A stretch of 45,065 bases of DNA from Clostridiales bacterium GWF2_38_85 (lineage in GTDB: Bacteria; Bacillota; Clostridia; Oscillospirales; CAG-382): contig MGOY01000001.1 in NCBI GenBank assembly GCA_001797275.1, forward strand, positions 1 through 45,065, read 5' to 3'. A model generated the notes under the pieces. That model had not been told where the DNA came from. It saw only the letters and a list, made by a program, of their open reading frames with translations, and ran no database searches. How positions within the stretch are numbered: the stretch's first letter is position 1; the number at the start of each line of letters is the position of its first letter. Shown in pieces: positions 34,624 to 42,874 of the stretch. The translations under genes were made by a program, and so were the position numbers.

Positions 34624-35772
34624 TTATCTTTTTCCGGTTGCACTGTTGTTAGAATTGCCGTTACTGTTTGTGTTGTTTCCATTGCTTTGGCTTATATCTG
34701 TTTGGATTCCCTTGCTCTCATCAGATTGATTACCTTGGCGCTCATCGGATTGGTTGCCCTGACTTACATCAGATTGATTGCCTTGGCTCTCATCGGACTT
34801 ATTGCCTTTACTTTCGTCAGACTTATTGCCTTTACTTTCGTCAGACTTATTGCCTTTACTTTCGTCAGACTTATTGCCTTTACTTTCGTCAGATTGATTA
34901 CCCTGACTTTCATCAGATTGATTGCCTTGGCTCTCATCAGGTTTGTTGCCTTGACTTTCGCCATTACCATTACTTTCTTCATTCTGATTCTGTTCCTGGT
35001 TCTGAGATTCTTCGCCTTGATTTGCTTCTTGCTCTTTATTCTTCTCTTTGTTTTCATTTGTCTTTGCCATAATATCCTTTACGGATTTATTGAGCCATTC
35101 AGTTTGATCTATACTGTCGGGATCCTCAGCGCTTTCGATTAGCTTTTGAACAAGATTCAGTTTGCCGGGTGTTACACCCAGCTCTTTTGCTTCAGCTACA
35201 CGCTCAGCACCGACAGCTTCAGCATTTACAACCGCTTCACATTCGTTTTCTTCACAGGTTTCTTCTGCGGTTTCTTTAAGATTGTCAGCAAGTTCACTGG
35301 CTTGCTTAAGGTCCTTTGCCGATGTTGTGATAACGATATCAGCTTCACCATCTGCGAAATATCCTGCTTCAGCTAATTGATTAACAGTTGTTTTAATTGC
35401 TTCATCAATAGTTTTATTACTGAGGTTTTTAAGCTCAATTTGATTAATTATCTCTGCACCATCATCATTTACAGCCTTAACTGAAAGTACTCTGTCAAAC
35501 ATATTCAACTGATATTCAATTGAAGGATTTACATCCAGACTAACATATGTTGTGGGGGTGTAATAAGCAATTGCTCCACCGCCAAATACAAGAAGGAAAC
35601 ATGCTGCAACCGCTGCAAGCATAGCAACCTTTTTAAATTTAATATTTTTATTCATGTTCATTTCTACCTCCTGACCGATTTTATAGCTTGTGTTCTTGAC
35701 CTTCACTATACATCCTTCATCAGAAAGCAATGCCGCCATATTATTTTTTATTTCAACTACTACAGCTTTCAT
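34624..35772 (-). CDS. rsgI: Anti-sigma factor RsgI-like, with a repeat-rich ectodomain
   Basis: 382 residues. The N-terminal ~48 form the cytoplasmic RsgI domain that binds SigI (KAVVVEIKNNMAALLSDEGCIVKV). A single membrane helix follows (49-70), then the conserved extracellular middle domain beginning YYTPTTYVSLDVNPSIEYQLN (to about 205). Beyond residue 240 is a low-complexity, hydrophilic stalk with 11 octapeptide repeats (275-362). In cellulolytic Clostridia this end usually carries a carbohydrate-sensing domain; here there is none. The ATG overlaps sigI by 4 bases. Confidence 0.92.
   Translation of the reverse strand: MKAVVVEIKNNMAALLSDEGCIVKVKNTSYKIGQEVEMNMNKNIKFKKVAMLAAVAACFLLVFGGGAIAYYTPTTYVSLDVNPSIEYQLNMFDRVLSVKAVNDDGAEIINQIELKNLSNKTIDEAIKTTVNQLAEAGYFADGEADIVITTSAKDLKQASELADNLKETAEETCEENECEAVVNAEAVGAERVAEAKELGVTPGKLNLVQKLIESAEDPDSIDQTEWLNKSVKDIMAKTNENKEKNKEQEANQGEESQNQEQNQNEESNGNGESQGNKPDESQGNQSDESQGNQSDESKGNKSDESKGNKSDESKGNKSDESKGNKSDESQGNQSDVSQGNQSDERQGNQSDESKGIQTDISQSNGNNTNSNGNSNNSATGKR
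34687..34950 (-). repeat. Eleven 24-base tandem repeats inside rsgI
   Basis: Each unit encodes GN(K/Q)SDES(K/Q); 11 units, 264 bases in all. The four central units are nearly identical, the outer ones degenerate (PDES, SDVS, SDER, TDIS), the usual pattern of an array that grows and shrinks by slippage. It is coding DNA, not a CRISPR. Confidence 0.9.
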
Positions 35773-36491
35773 TGTGTGGCCCCTCTCTTCCTAATGAATG
35801 ACATATACTCAGCTAAATACGGGTACTCTCCGGAAAGTATCACCATCGCTGCTATTATATATTTACGATGATGTTCAAGTAATTTTCGGGGTAGGTAGAT
35901 ATTTTGCTGTATCTTTTTTATTGGTAATTTTTTTGTTTCGTATATTTCCTGAAATATAAGCTTATTGTCAAGCACAAAAAGCACTGCTTTTTTGCAGGCT
36001 TCCTTAGTTTTAATTGATTTGGGTGAACAATCGGCAAGGTCAAAGAAGGAGAATCCGAATTTTTTGAAAACTACATTTAACGCTTCAATTTCATATTTAA
36101 TAGAATCATCTTTGGTAACACTCAGCTTTTCAGCTACAGCAAGCTTAATCGAAAGCTCTTCATCATCATCATCCGGTTCGTTCTCAAAAACCTTAGGATT
36201 GACCGTTAACTCAAAACGGTGTTTTTGTTCACTTCTGAAATAATCAATCAGACGGTTTTTAATTATTGTTTCGGCATATGTAAGAAATTCGCTCTTTTTG
36301 CCATCATAGGATTTTACTGCGTCAGAAAATGCAATTAGTGCAACAGACCACTCATCATCGCTGTTTGTTATGTATTTCTTTGTTGCACGGTATGTGCAGC
36401 TCAGGATATACTGTTTTTGCTCGTCGATAAAATCAGCAAGCAGCTCATCATTATTTTTTGCCAATAATGCTTTTCCGTCAATTTCTTTCAT
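35769..36491 (-). CDS. sigI: RNA polymerase sigma factor SigI
   Basis: 240 residues of the sigma-70-like SigI family, which answers heat, envelope or polysaccharide signals. Region 2 is represented by DEWSVALIAFSDAVKSYDGKKSEFLTYAETIIKNRLIDYFRSE, and the C-terminal SigI-specific domain contains KKLPIKKIQQNIYLPRKLLEHHRKYIIA. It is cotranscribed with the anti-sigma gene. Transcription comes from a strong sigma-A-type promoter at 36529-36557; a SigI-dependent promoter may also exist but was not identified. Confidence 0.93.
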   Translation of the reverse strand: MKEIDGKALLAKNNDELLADFIDEQKQYILSCTYRATKKYITNSDDEWSVALIAFSDAVKSYDGKKSEFLTYAETIIKNRLIDYFRSEQKHRFELTVNPKVFENEPDDDDEELSIKLAVAEKLSVTKDDSIKYEIEALNVVFKKFGFSFFDLADCSPKSIKTKEACKKAVLFVLDNKLIFQEIYETKKLPIKKIQQNIYLPRKLLEHHRKYIIAAMVILSGEYPYLAEYMSFIRKRGATQ

Positions 36492-36528
36492 CTTGTGTCA
36501 ACCTTTCAAAGATTGATTCTGCAATTTT

Positions 36529-36557
36529 ATTATAAATGCAATTTATATATATGTCAA
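36529..36557 (-). promoter_or_regulatory. Sigma-A promoter of sigI-rsgI
   Basis: Minus strand: TTGACA (36557-36552), 17 bases, TATAAT (36534-36529), a full consensus match. Confidence 0.8.
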
Positions 36558-36664
36558 CCAATATATCGTATGTAAATTACAGATTATTAATATAGAAATT
36601 TATATTGCACTTTGCTTCCAAAAATTATATAATATAATTATAACAAAATGACTTTATTTCATAT

Positions 36665-36769
36665 TATATATGAAACTAATAAACGGAACACACCAGTGAG
36701 TTGATAAAAGGTCTTTAGTATTCAGCTTTTTATCAGGTTATAAAAGCATAATTTATTTGTTAGTTTAGA
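36665..36769 (+). repeat. Dispersed intergenic repeat, copy C, reaching the next start codon
   Basis: AAACTAATAAA at 36673-36683 and TTTGTTAGTTT, ending near 36766, form near-perfect inverted ends; they match the arms at 13628-13646 and 13820-13838. Between them the words ATAAAAGGTCT and CAGCTTTTT parallel GTAAAAGTCT and GGCTTTT of copy A read in reverse. The element abuts ATG 36770, so it supplies the 5' untranslated region of that gene. Confidence 0.5.
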
Positions 36770-37471
36770 ATGGAAAGTATAATTACACATATGGATATAA
36801 CAACCTATAAAATCAAAACACCAAAACTGAAAAGAAAGCTTTGTATTGCACTCGCAACAGATCTGCATAATTATCCGTACGAAGAAATAATTGCAGCAAT
36901 CAAAGACAGGAAACCCGATATAATAGCTATTCCGGGAGATATTGCAAACAGCTACACGCACGGAACCGATAACTCGATCGGATTCCTTTATGCCTGCGCG
37001 AAGATTACACCTTCATTTTATTCGCTTGGGAATCATGAAAGGCGATACGGAGGAATTTTGCCTGAGGAAGTAGATAAAGCCGGAGTTGTTTTGCTTAACA
37101 ACACACATATAAGATTCGAGGAGTTCCACATCGGCGGATTTCCGACTGTTGGGAACCTGAAATGGTTGCAGGAATTTTCTGAGCTTGAGGGGTTTAAGCT
37201 GCTGCTGTCACACCACCCGGAGTATTATAACAAATATATTAAAGAAAAAGATATCGATATTATTCTATCCGGTCATGCACATGGCGGTCAGGTAAGGATC
37301 TTCGGACAGGGGTTGTATTCTCCCGGTCAGGGGATATTCCCAAAATATACATCAGGAGTGCATGATAACCGGCTTGTAATCAGTAGAGGGCTGTCAAACA
37401 GCAGAAAAGTTCCACGCTTGTGGAATCATCCGGAGATGGTGTTTGTAGAAATAATCGGAATAAAATTGTAA
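36770..37471 (+). CDS. Metallophosphoesterase (YaeI/YkuE-like)
   Basis: 233 residues with a complete two-metal phosphoesterase core: ATDLHN, IPGDIAN, LGNHERRYGG, LSHHPEYY and SGHAHGGQ. The GHAHGGQ...PGQG end is typical of the YkuE/YaeI group, whose members act on membrane lipids such as UDP-diacylglucosamine-like or related phosphodiesters; no signal or membrane helix is present here. No good ribosome site stands before ATG 36770; the repeat element fills the leader. Substrate unknown. Confidence 0.88.
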   Translation: MESIITHMDITTYKIKTPKLKRKLCIALATDLHNYPYEEIIAAIKDRKPDIIAIPGDIANSYTHGTDNSIGFLYACAKITPSFYSLGNHERRYGGILPEEVDKAGVVLLNNTHIRFEEFHIGGFPTVGNLKWLQEFSELEGFKLLLSHHPEYYNKYIKEKDIDIILSGHAHGGQVRIFGQGLYSPGQGIFPKYTSGVHDNRLVISRGLSNSRKVPRLWNHPEMVFVEIIGIKL

Positions 37472-37554
37472 ACAATTTGTAAACGGGAGAAATTAATGTG
37501 TTTTTTGTAACAAAAATTGAACTTAAAATGTATTAATTATATGAGGTTAAAAGT

Positions 37555-38241
37555 TTGAAAGATAAATCTTTCAAATTCATCAAGAAAGACATGGTAATAT
37601 ATATGCAGCAATATAACAGATGGGCAGGCAAAAAAATGAATGCGCTCGGCGACAGTCTGACAGAAGCGGATATAAGCGGAATCGGTGATATGGGGACACC
37701 TTGGACAGCCTATATGCAGAAACTCTGCGGATTCGAGATGTGCAGGAATTACGGCATCTGCGGTGATTTTCTGTCGGGAAAAGGCGGCATGGCAGAACGT
37801 TATCAGGCGATGGATAATGACGCAGATATAATCTGTGTTTTCGGGGGTACAAATGATTTTTGGGTCAGTTCTCCGCTTGGCGACAAAGACGATTCGGACA
37901 TCTCTACATTCTACGGTGCATTGGATACATTGATTAAAGGTCTTGCAGTAAAATATCCGTATGCGGAAATTTTCTTTGTAACTCCACCAAAATTCAGGAG
38001 TACCTTATACGGTTGGGAAACATTCAAACAAAATGCAAACGGAAATATTCTAAAAGATTTTCGGGATGCTATCGTTGAAATAGCAGACTATTACAGCCTG
38101 CCTGTGCTTGATCTGTATACAAACTGCGGCATGAGCTGCTATCTTGACACCGGTATATTTCGCCCTGATGGTCTGCATTTTTCAAACGAAGGCTACAAAA
38201 GAATCGCTTATAGAATTGCAGGCTTTGTTAACAACCTATAA
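37555..38241 (+). CDS. SGNH/GDSL hydrolase
   Basis: 228 residues of the SGNH esterase/lipase fold. Block I is ALGDSLTEAD with Ser34 as nucleophile, block II has the conserved Gly around NYGICGD, block III is GGTND with Asn100, and block V is DGLHFS with Asp205 and His208. TTG 37555 is used because GAGG lies eight bases before it; ATGs at 37591 and 37603 are alternatives that keep all motifs. No secretion signal, so it probably acts inside the cell as a deacylase of unknown substrate. Confidence 0.87.
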   Translation: MKDKSFKFIKKDMVIYMQQYNRWAGKKMNALGDSLTEADISGIGDMGTPWTAYMQKLCGFEMCRNYGICGDFLSGKGGMAERYQAMDNDADIICVFGGTNDFWVSSPLGDKDDSDISTFYGALDTLIKGLAVKYPYAEIFFVTPPKFRSTLYGWETFKQNANGNILKDFRDAIVEIADYYSLPVLDLYTNCGMSCYLDTGIFRPDGLHFSNEGYKRIAYRIAGFVNNL

Positions 38242-38277
38242 GTTGCTTGTTAAGTAACAATTGAAAGGAAATTGTTT

Positions 38278-38937
38278 ATGAAGATTAAACCTGTTTCTTA
38301 TTACAAAGCACCCAAATACCCAGATATGCAGACAGCAAGCATTAATCCAGAACTATTGAAAAAACTGCCCTCACGCTGGCAGCATAACAAGGCTGTTATT
38401 GCAGCAATAACAGCGCTGACAGCAATATCGCTTGCAAGCTGTGAATCTACTATAAGAACATATTCCGAAACCAGTGATGGTTCGTTAGTATATATCGGAC
38501 CTTCAGCGGTTGCACCTATATTTGAGCATGGTAAGGGCACAGGAGCTTTAGGTTGCGAAGTTGTTGCACCGCCGGCATTTATGAGTGAGCAGGAAGCACT
38601 TGCAATAATCAAGAATGAAGCTCGAAAAGCAGGTATTGATCTTGATGATACGCCTGAGGGTTATCCGGTTAGTCCGGATGTAAGCGAAGCACAATCAAAT
38701 GAAAATGCATACTATCAACCGGTTTCTCTGGAATTATCCGACGAAGATAAAGGAATTGCTATAAGTTTTATTTCGTGGGAAGAAGCTGAAACCGGCACTC
38801 CTGCTTTATATGCTTCATACAAAACAAAAGAAAGAGCAAAACTACAGAGCTGTAAAAAATCACAGCTCTGCTTTTCTCTTATACTAATTCCGATTAAAAG
38901 CATTGATAAAATTCAAGAAAAAACCTTTGCTATATGA
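38278..38937 (+). CDS. Lipoprotein-like protein, probably truncated at its C-terminus
   Basis: 219 residues from ATG 38278 (AAAGGAAA site). The N-terminus KIKPVSYYKAPKYPDM...KKLPSRWQHNKA is followed by a hydrophobic stretch ending in LASC. This long pre-region is seen in a family of clostridial proteins I recognise only as hypothetical. The body contains LGCEVVAPPAFMSEQEALAII and FISWEEAETG. The last ~30 residues are translated through a terminator hairpin (38845-38880) and look foreign, so a deletion or frameshift near 38840 probably removed the true end. Confidence 0.6.
   Translation: MKIKPVSYYKAPKYPDMQTASINPELLKKLPSRWQHNKAVIAAITALTAISLASCESTIRTYSETSDGSLVYIGPSAVAPIFEHGKGTGALGCEVVAPPAFMSEQEALAIIKNEARKAGIDLDDTPEGYPVSPDVSEAQSNENAYYQPVSLELSDEDKGIAISFISWEEAETGTPALYASYKTKERAKLQSCKKSQLCFSLILIPIKSIDKIQEKTFAI
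38845..38880 (+). terminator. Terminator hairpin lying inside the end of the lipoprotein frame
   Basis: Stem CAGAGCTGT/ACAGCTCTG with an eight-base loop followed by CTTTTCTCTT. Its position before the nominal stop codon suggests that the reading frame has been altered. Confidence 0.65.
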
Positions 38938-38955
38938 TTTTTTCACAGAATTTTA
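38910..38955 (+). repeat. Possible fourth, weak copy of the dispersed repeat
   Basis: CTTTGCTATATGATTTTTTC resembles TCTCTGCTGTATGACTTTTTC of copy B (around 15715-15736). The match is short, and no terminal arm is seen. Confidence 0.3.
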
Positions 38956-38990
38956 GCGTAATGTTTTATGAGAAATTAGTATTAATACGA

Positions 38991-39605
38991 TTATGTTGTC
39001 TCGATTATTTTGATATCATCGGGGTGGATACCTGTTTCGTTGTAAACTATCTCAAGAATCTGTGCAACACTTGAATCAAGCAGTCCTTCGGTTTTTACGA
39101 TTACATTGCAGTTGTTGCCGGACAGAACCGCAAGCACCTCTGTTATCCCTTTTGCTTTGACCAATGTTTCAATATTTACTTCCTTTGTCATCTCAGCAAC
39201 AAGAGCATTCATATCTGCCATTGCATCGTCCTTGGTGTCGGGCAACACATCGGGGTTGTCGATTATCTGCTGCAGTACATCCATAGCTTCTTCTCTGACT
39301 GTTTCTCTGGTCATTGCAGCAACAGTAAAGTAATCCTCTTCGTCGACCTCTTCAGTTATATCGCTGACATCGCCGTTCACAAGCACAGACTGGCCGAGCG
39401 AGCGTTGGCTTTCGTTGTTGAGAACATCCTTGCTGTCGTCAATCTGCCCGCTTATAACCGCAACAGCTGTAACAACTGCGCCGATAAGCAAAAAACTGCC
39501 GATCATAATAGAGACTTTATTGTTTAATATTTTTTTATAATCAACTTCCTTTATTTTTTCGATAATCTTTTTTACACCCTTACCGGTTTTCTCTAAGAAA
39601 TTCAC
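38991..39605 (-). CDS. spoIIIAH: Stage III sporulation protein AH
   Basis: 204 residues. The mother-cell partner of SpoIIQ (or its clostridial equivalent) in the channel that links the mother cell to the forespore. One membrane helix (about 33-52) follows a basic N-terminus; the extracellular part is acidic and ends in the YscJ/FliF-like ring-building domain (IIDNPDVLPDTKDDAMADMNALV..., GLLDSSVAQILEIVYNETGI). GTG 39605 follows AGGAGGT by seven bases. Last gene of the operon. Confidence 0.95.
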   Translation of the reverse strand: MNFLEKTGKGVKKIIEKIKEVDYKKILNNKVSIMIGSFLLIGAVVTAVAVISGQIDDSKDVLNNESQRSLGQSVLVNGDVSDITEEVDEEDYFTVAAMTRETVREEAMDVLQQIIDNPDVLPDTKDDAMADMNALVAEMTKEVNIETLVKAKGITEVLAVLSGNNCNVIVKTEGLLDSSVAQILEIVYNETGIHPDDIKIIETT

Positions 39606-39641
39606 AAAAAGACCTCCTGTTATGTATGTATAATATATATA

Positions 39642-40133
39642 TTAATTAGTTACATAAATATATTCGTTTGGCAGTTGAAAAAGTGTTGCAAGCAGCACTT
39701 TTATACGATCTGCAGCATTATTGTCTCCATTATACACAACCGCAATACCCGATATCTTGGGAGTGTATTCGCAAATAACAATGGGTGACTGTTTGCCGTC
39801 GGAGGTAACAATAACAACCTCCTTTTCAACATCCTTGTTTTCGCCGTCAGTTTTCACTCGCTGATTACTTGCATATAGATAGCTGTATCCGTCGGATATG
39901 CTTATCATAACATCGCAGCTTTTTACGCCTTCAATTTTGCATATCAACACTTCCGCTTGCTTTTCGGCAGCTGTTATAAATTGGTCTGAGTCGGCAACAA
40001 CAACTGTACTGCCTGTAGTTTTCTCCCCATTAGGCCAAAGCAGCAGTATAAACCCTGCGACTAAAGCAAGAATAATAAAGCCTATCCCCTTGAAGTTCGA
40101 TAGCTTTTTGATTAATTCATTCAACGGCATCAT
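39642..40133 (-). CDS. spoIIIAG: Stage III sporulation protein AG
   Basis: 163 residues: one membrane helix (about 15-33) and a ring-building domain (AEVLICKIEGVKSCDVMISISDG...). It forms the large multimeric ring of the feeding-tube channel. The frame overlaps spoIIIAF by 17 bases. AAGG abuts the first ATG, so the in-frame TTG at 40124 (nine bases away) may be the real start. Confidence 0.93.
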   Translation of the reverse strand: MMPLNELIKKLSNFKGIGFIILALVAGFILLLWPNGEKTTGSTVVVADSDQFITAAEKQAEVLICKIEGVKSCDVMISISDGYSYLYASNQRVKTDGENKDVEKEVVIVTSDGKQSPIVICEYTPKISGIAVVYNGDNNAADRIKVLLATLFQLPNEYIYVTN

Positions 40134-40584
40134 CCTTAATATTTACTTCGACTTCAATACTTAATAAATCACTCAGATAGTTTTTTACATCGGATTTATA
40201 TTTGCTGTCTGTATCCTTTAGAACAATTATTACCTTGTTTACAACAATATCACCCTCTGTACTCTCTATTTCTATGTCGACAGAGCAGGGTTTTATTCCG
40301 AATTTCTGAAATATTGCGTTCGAAATCGTATTGATTATTCGCTCCTTGCTGACATCAAGTACCCATTTATCACTGTTTGAGACAGTCGGCATACTTTCAT
40401 TATATGTATATGATTCAACATTGAAGGTTACGCCTAAAATGCTTTGAATTGGCAATAAAATTATTATTATGCAGATAAGAGAGACAATGTATTTAACATA
40501 TTTCTCAAAAACACCGCCGGAAAGCATTGTAAACACTGTTCCCATAACAGCGGTAACAACTAGAGCCATAAAATAGTTTTTCAT
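40117..40584 (-). CDS. spoIIIAF: Stage III sporulation protein AF
   Basis: 155 residues. Two N-terminal membrane helices (MALVVTAVMGTVFTMLSGG and YIVSLICIIIILLPI) and a soluble domain related to the other SpoIIIA ring proteins. GAGGT precedes ATG 40584. It overlaps the AG gene and follows AE by a short gap. Confidence 0.92.
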   Translation of the reverse strand: MKNYFMALVVTAVMGTVFTMLSGGVFEKYVKYIVSLICIIIILLPIQSILGVTFNVESYTYNESMPTVSNSDKWVLDVSKERIINTISNAIFQKFGIKPCSVDIEIESTEGDIVVNKVIIVLKDTDSKYKSDVKNYLSDLLSIEVEVNIKDDAVE

Positions 40585-40595
40585 GTGCTACCTCA

Positions 40596-41693
40596 TCAAA
40601 TCTGACCGGCATTTGTATTTATAAAAACCGCAACCGACAGGAAGAAAACCACCGATGCACCGATTAAAATTGCAAGAAGCACTCCAAACAGACTGTTTAC
40701 CTCGTACAGAAATCTGCTTTCCCGTTCCAGTCCCAGAATCCTTCCCAACATACCAGCCAGTAGAATCGATAATTTCGCTGCAACAACGAAAATAAATGGC
40801 GGAATAACAATTGAAAGCATCGTGACAACTCCTGCAGCACCGGCGGTTGCTTTTATCATGCCCACGCTTGTGTATACGCTTTTTGCGGCTTCTCCTATGA
40901 TGCTTCCGATAACAGGAACAAAAACTCCCGAAGCGAATTTTACTGTACGCATCGCCTGCGAGTCTGCGGCGGCTGCAATTGTTGTCTGAAAATACAAAAC
41001 AAACGAAAGCATTGAAAAGAGGAAAGCGAGAATAGTTGTTACGCTGTTCCTGATTAATGACGATAATGAACCAAGCTGTACACATGATGGAAGAGCTGAA
41101 ACTAAACAGAGTGCAAAGCAACAAAGCAGCAGTGGCATCAGAACACTGCTTTCCACCGTTTCAACTAATGTCAGATACAACGACATTGTGGACCAGTTTG
41201 CCGCAGCGGCAACCGGATTTCCGCCAAGAGTATAAAGTGTGGTTGTGATGGGGATGTATGCAAGCGAGAATGTAGTGATTGTTTTCAAAGCTGTTGCAGT
41301 TATTGTAAATGCAACCTGGGCAATGTTGAATACGGCGGCAGAAAGCACAAGTACACTTATGTAGTCGTATGTATTGCTGAGCGCAGGGTTGTCTCCTTTC
41401 AACCCAGACAGCAGGGATGCAGCAATAAGAATACCTGCAAGAATCGAAAAACTTCCGAACACCTTCTTGAAAGCTTCACTTATCGAATCGCTGAGTACTT
41501 GAAGCAGCTTTGCAGCTATGGTTATGTCCTTATCTCCGGCAACTTCATCCTTGTCAACATACTCATCGTAATCGGAATCACCGATATCTGCGGCAATAGA
41601 GTTTGTCAGCTCGTCCTCATATGCAAACACAGGTACTGCGAATAAAATTAACAACACCGAACAGATTGCCGATATTTTTATCAACCTTTTCAT
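40596..41693 (-). CDS. spoIIIAE: Stage III sporulation protein AE
   Basis: 365 residues. An N-terminal signal peptide (LLILFAVPVFA), then a polytopic membrane protein of about eight helices with the family motifs LSGLKGDNPALSNTYDYIS, TLYTLGGNPVAAAAN, SLIRNSVT and FVPVIGSIIGEA. It is thought to form the membrane pore part of the SpoIIIA complex. Its ATG overlaps the AD stop codon. Confidence 0.95.
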   Translation of the reverse strand: MKRLIKISAICSVLLILFAVPVFAYEDELTNSIAADIGDSDYDEYVDKDEVAGDKDITIAAKLLQVLSDSISEAFKKVFGSFSILAGILIAASLLSGLKGDNPALSNTYDYISVLVLSAAVFNIAQVAFTITATALKTITTFSLAYIPITTTLYTLGGNPVAAAANWSTMSLYLTLVETVESSVLMPLLLCCFALCLVSALPSCVQLGSLSSLIRNSVTTILAFLFSMLSFVLYFQTTIAAAADSQAMRTVKFASGVFVPVIGSIIGEAAKSVYTSVGMIKATAGAAGVVTMLSIVIPPFIFVVAAKLSILLAGMLGRILGLERESRFLYEVNSLFGVLLAILIGASVVFFLSVAVFINTNAGQI

Positions 41694-42073
41694 TACACCA
41701 ACCCGCTTATCGCCTTTATTATCTGCTGTAGAAGTGGTATAGACAACAGTAAAATTCCTATTTTCCCGCCCAGCTCAACCTTGATGGCAATTGCGTTCTC
41801 ACCGCAGTCTTTGCAGATTTCCGAACATATCCTACTGCAAAGAGCAATGCCCAACGCTTTTATCATTATGCCGAGATAGCCTTCCATCCCGTAGCCTTTG
41901 GCAAGCTCGGTAACGAAGTCATAAAGCGGCATGGCTGTTTTTATCAGCGCTGCAAACATCACAATTGCAGCAGCTGCAACAAGTGCGGGAGCTATCTCGC
42001 TGCGGAGCTGTCTGATAACAACAATGATAATACAAATACCTACCGCCGCAAAGCAAAATGCTGATATATCCAT
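41693..42073 (-). CDS. spoIIIAD: Stage III sporulation protein AD
   Basis: 126 residues, four membrane helices, with the family's DFVTELAKGYGMEGYLGIMIKALGIAL core and C-terminal LLLSIPLLQQIIKAI. ATG 42073 (MDISAFCF) lines up with Bacillus SpoIIIAD; an in-frame TTG at 42079 is an alternative. The AC stop codon is at 42078-42076. Confidence 0.92.
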   Translation of the reverse strand: MDISAFCFAAVGICIIIVVIRQLRSEIAPALVAAAAIVMFAALIKTAMPLYDFVTELAKGYGMEGYLGIMIKALGIALCSRICSEICKDCGENAIAIKVELGGKIGILLLSIPLLQQIIKAISGLV

Positions 42074-42075
42074 AA

Positions 42076-42270
42076 TCAAAACCCAAATACGCTGCGGATG
42101 GTTGAAAACAGGTTGTCTATTTCCGAAACTAACAATAGCATAACGATGATAACACCTGCAATACTGATAAAAGTGGCCTGTTCTTCTCGACCCGATTTAT
42201 GCAGTATCTGATATGCAACGCTGACTAAAAGCCCGACACCGGCGATTTTCAAAAGTAATGCAATCTGCAA
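42076..42270 (-). CDS. spoIIIAC: Stage III sporulation protein AC
   Basis: 64 residues, two membrane helices, with LLLKIAGVGLLVSVAYQILHK and the end DNLFSTIRSVFGF. I start it at TTG 42270, nine bases after GAAAGGG, which gives the usual family size; starting at TTG 42291 would add seven residues and lacks a ribosome site. Confidence 0.9.
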   Translation of the reverse strand: MQIALLLKIAGVGLLVSVAYQILHKSGREEQATFISIAGVIIVMLLLVSEIDNLFSTIRSVFGF

Positions 42271-42287
42271 AACAACATCCCTTTCTT

Positions 42288-42779
42288 TCAAAGAAGCAGA
42301 ATTGATATCACCACTCCGACCAGCAGCGATACTGATTTGTAAATCTTTTGCTTGCCTTCCAAAGCTTTTCTTTGTTCTTTTAAAGCTTCTGCGAGTATAT
42401 TTTCAAGATAAATCAGCTGTTCAAGCTGGGTTTTCAAGTCAAGTCGGCCAAGTCTCCTACCGACACTGATGGCTGCCTGCGATATCTCAGGCGGCAGCAA
42501 CATCAGCTGTATTCCCCGCTGCCAACGAACCGAATAATCATTGGTTGAGTTGGGATATTTCAATATCCCAAGAAAACCGCATTCGGTCAGTATTTTATCA
42601 TTGTATCTGCCGAACACTTCGCCAAGCGGAATGCGTGTGACAGAAATCGTATTTTTTATATGTATGACAAGCCGGAGCAGTGCGGAAATCCTGTCGCAGG
42701 TCTGTTTCTCCGATCTTGCCGCAAGCACACCAAGGATAAAGCAGGACGAACAAATCATAACCGCTCCGACAAGTTCCAA
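42288..42779 (-). CDS. spoIIIAB: Stage III sporulation protein AB
   Basis: 163 residues: an N-terminal membrane helix (ELVGAVMICSSCFILGVLAA), a long helical body related to the type II secretion protein GspF, and a C-terminal helix (KSVSLLVGVVISILLL). TTG 42779 follows GGAGG by five bases and matches the MLKLLGA start of relatives; GTG 42791 is less likely. Confidence 0.9.
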   Translation of the reverse strand: MELVGAVMICSSCFILGVLAARSEKQTCDRISALLRLVIHIKNTISVTRIPLGEVFGRYNDKILTECGFLGILKYPNSTNDYSVRWQRGIQLMLLPPEISQAAISVGRRLGRLDLKTQLEQLIYLENILAEALKEQRKALEGKQKIYKSVSLLVGVVISILLL

Positions 42780-42874
42780 GCTAACCTCCACGCCTTATCG
42801 GACACAAATTTGAACGAAAGAATGGTGGAGGTACGCATATATGTATGCTTTTCCTCTTTGTTTTTCATGCTGAA

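Noticed and set aside
34687-34950. CRISPR-like array
   Set aside because: Repeats are contiguous without spacers, in phase with rsgI, and encode an octapeptide.
34668-35142. Two long antisense frames over the rsgI repeats
   Set aside because: They arise because the 24-base repeat keeps all frames open; no start signals and odd composition.
42780-42874. 38-codon frame between spoIIIAA and spoIIIAB
   Set aside because: No ribosome site, and it runs into spoIIIAB in another frame; likely chance.
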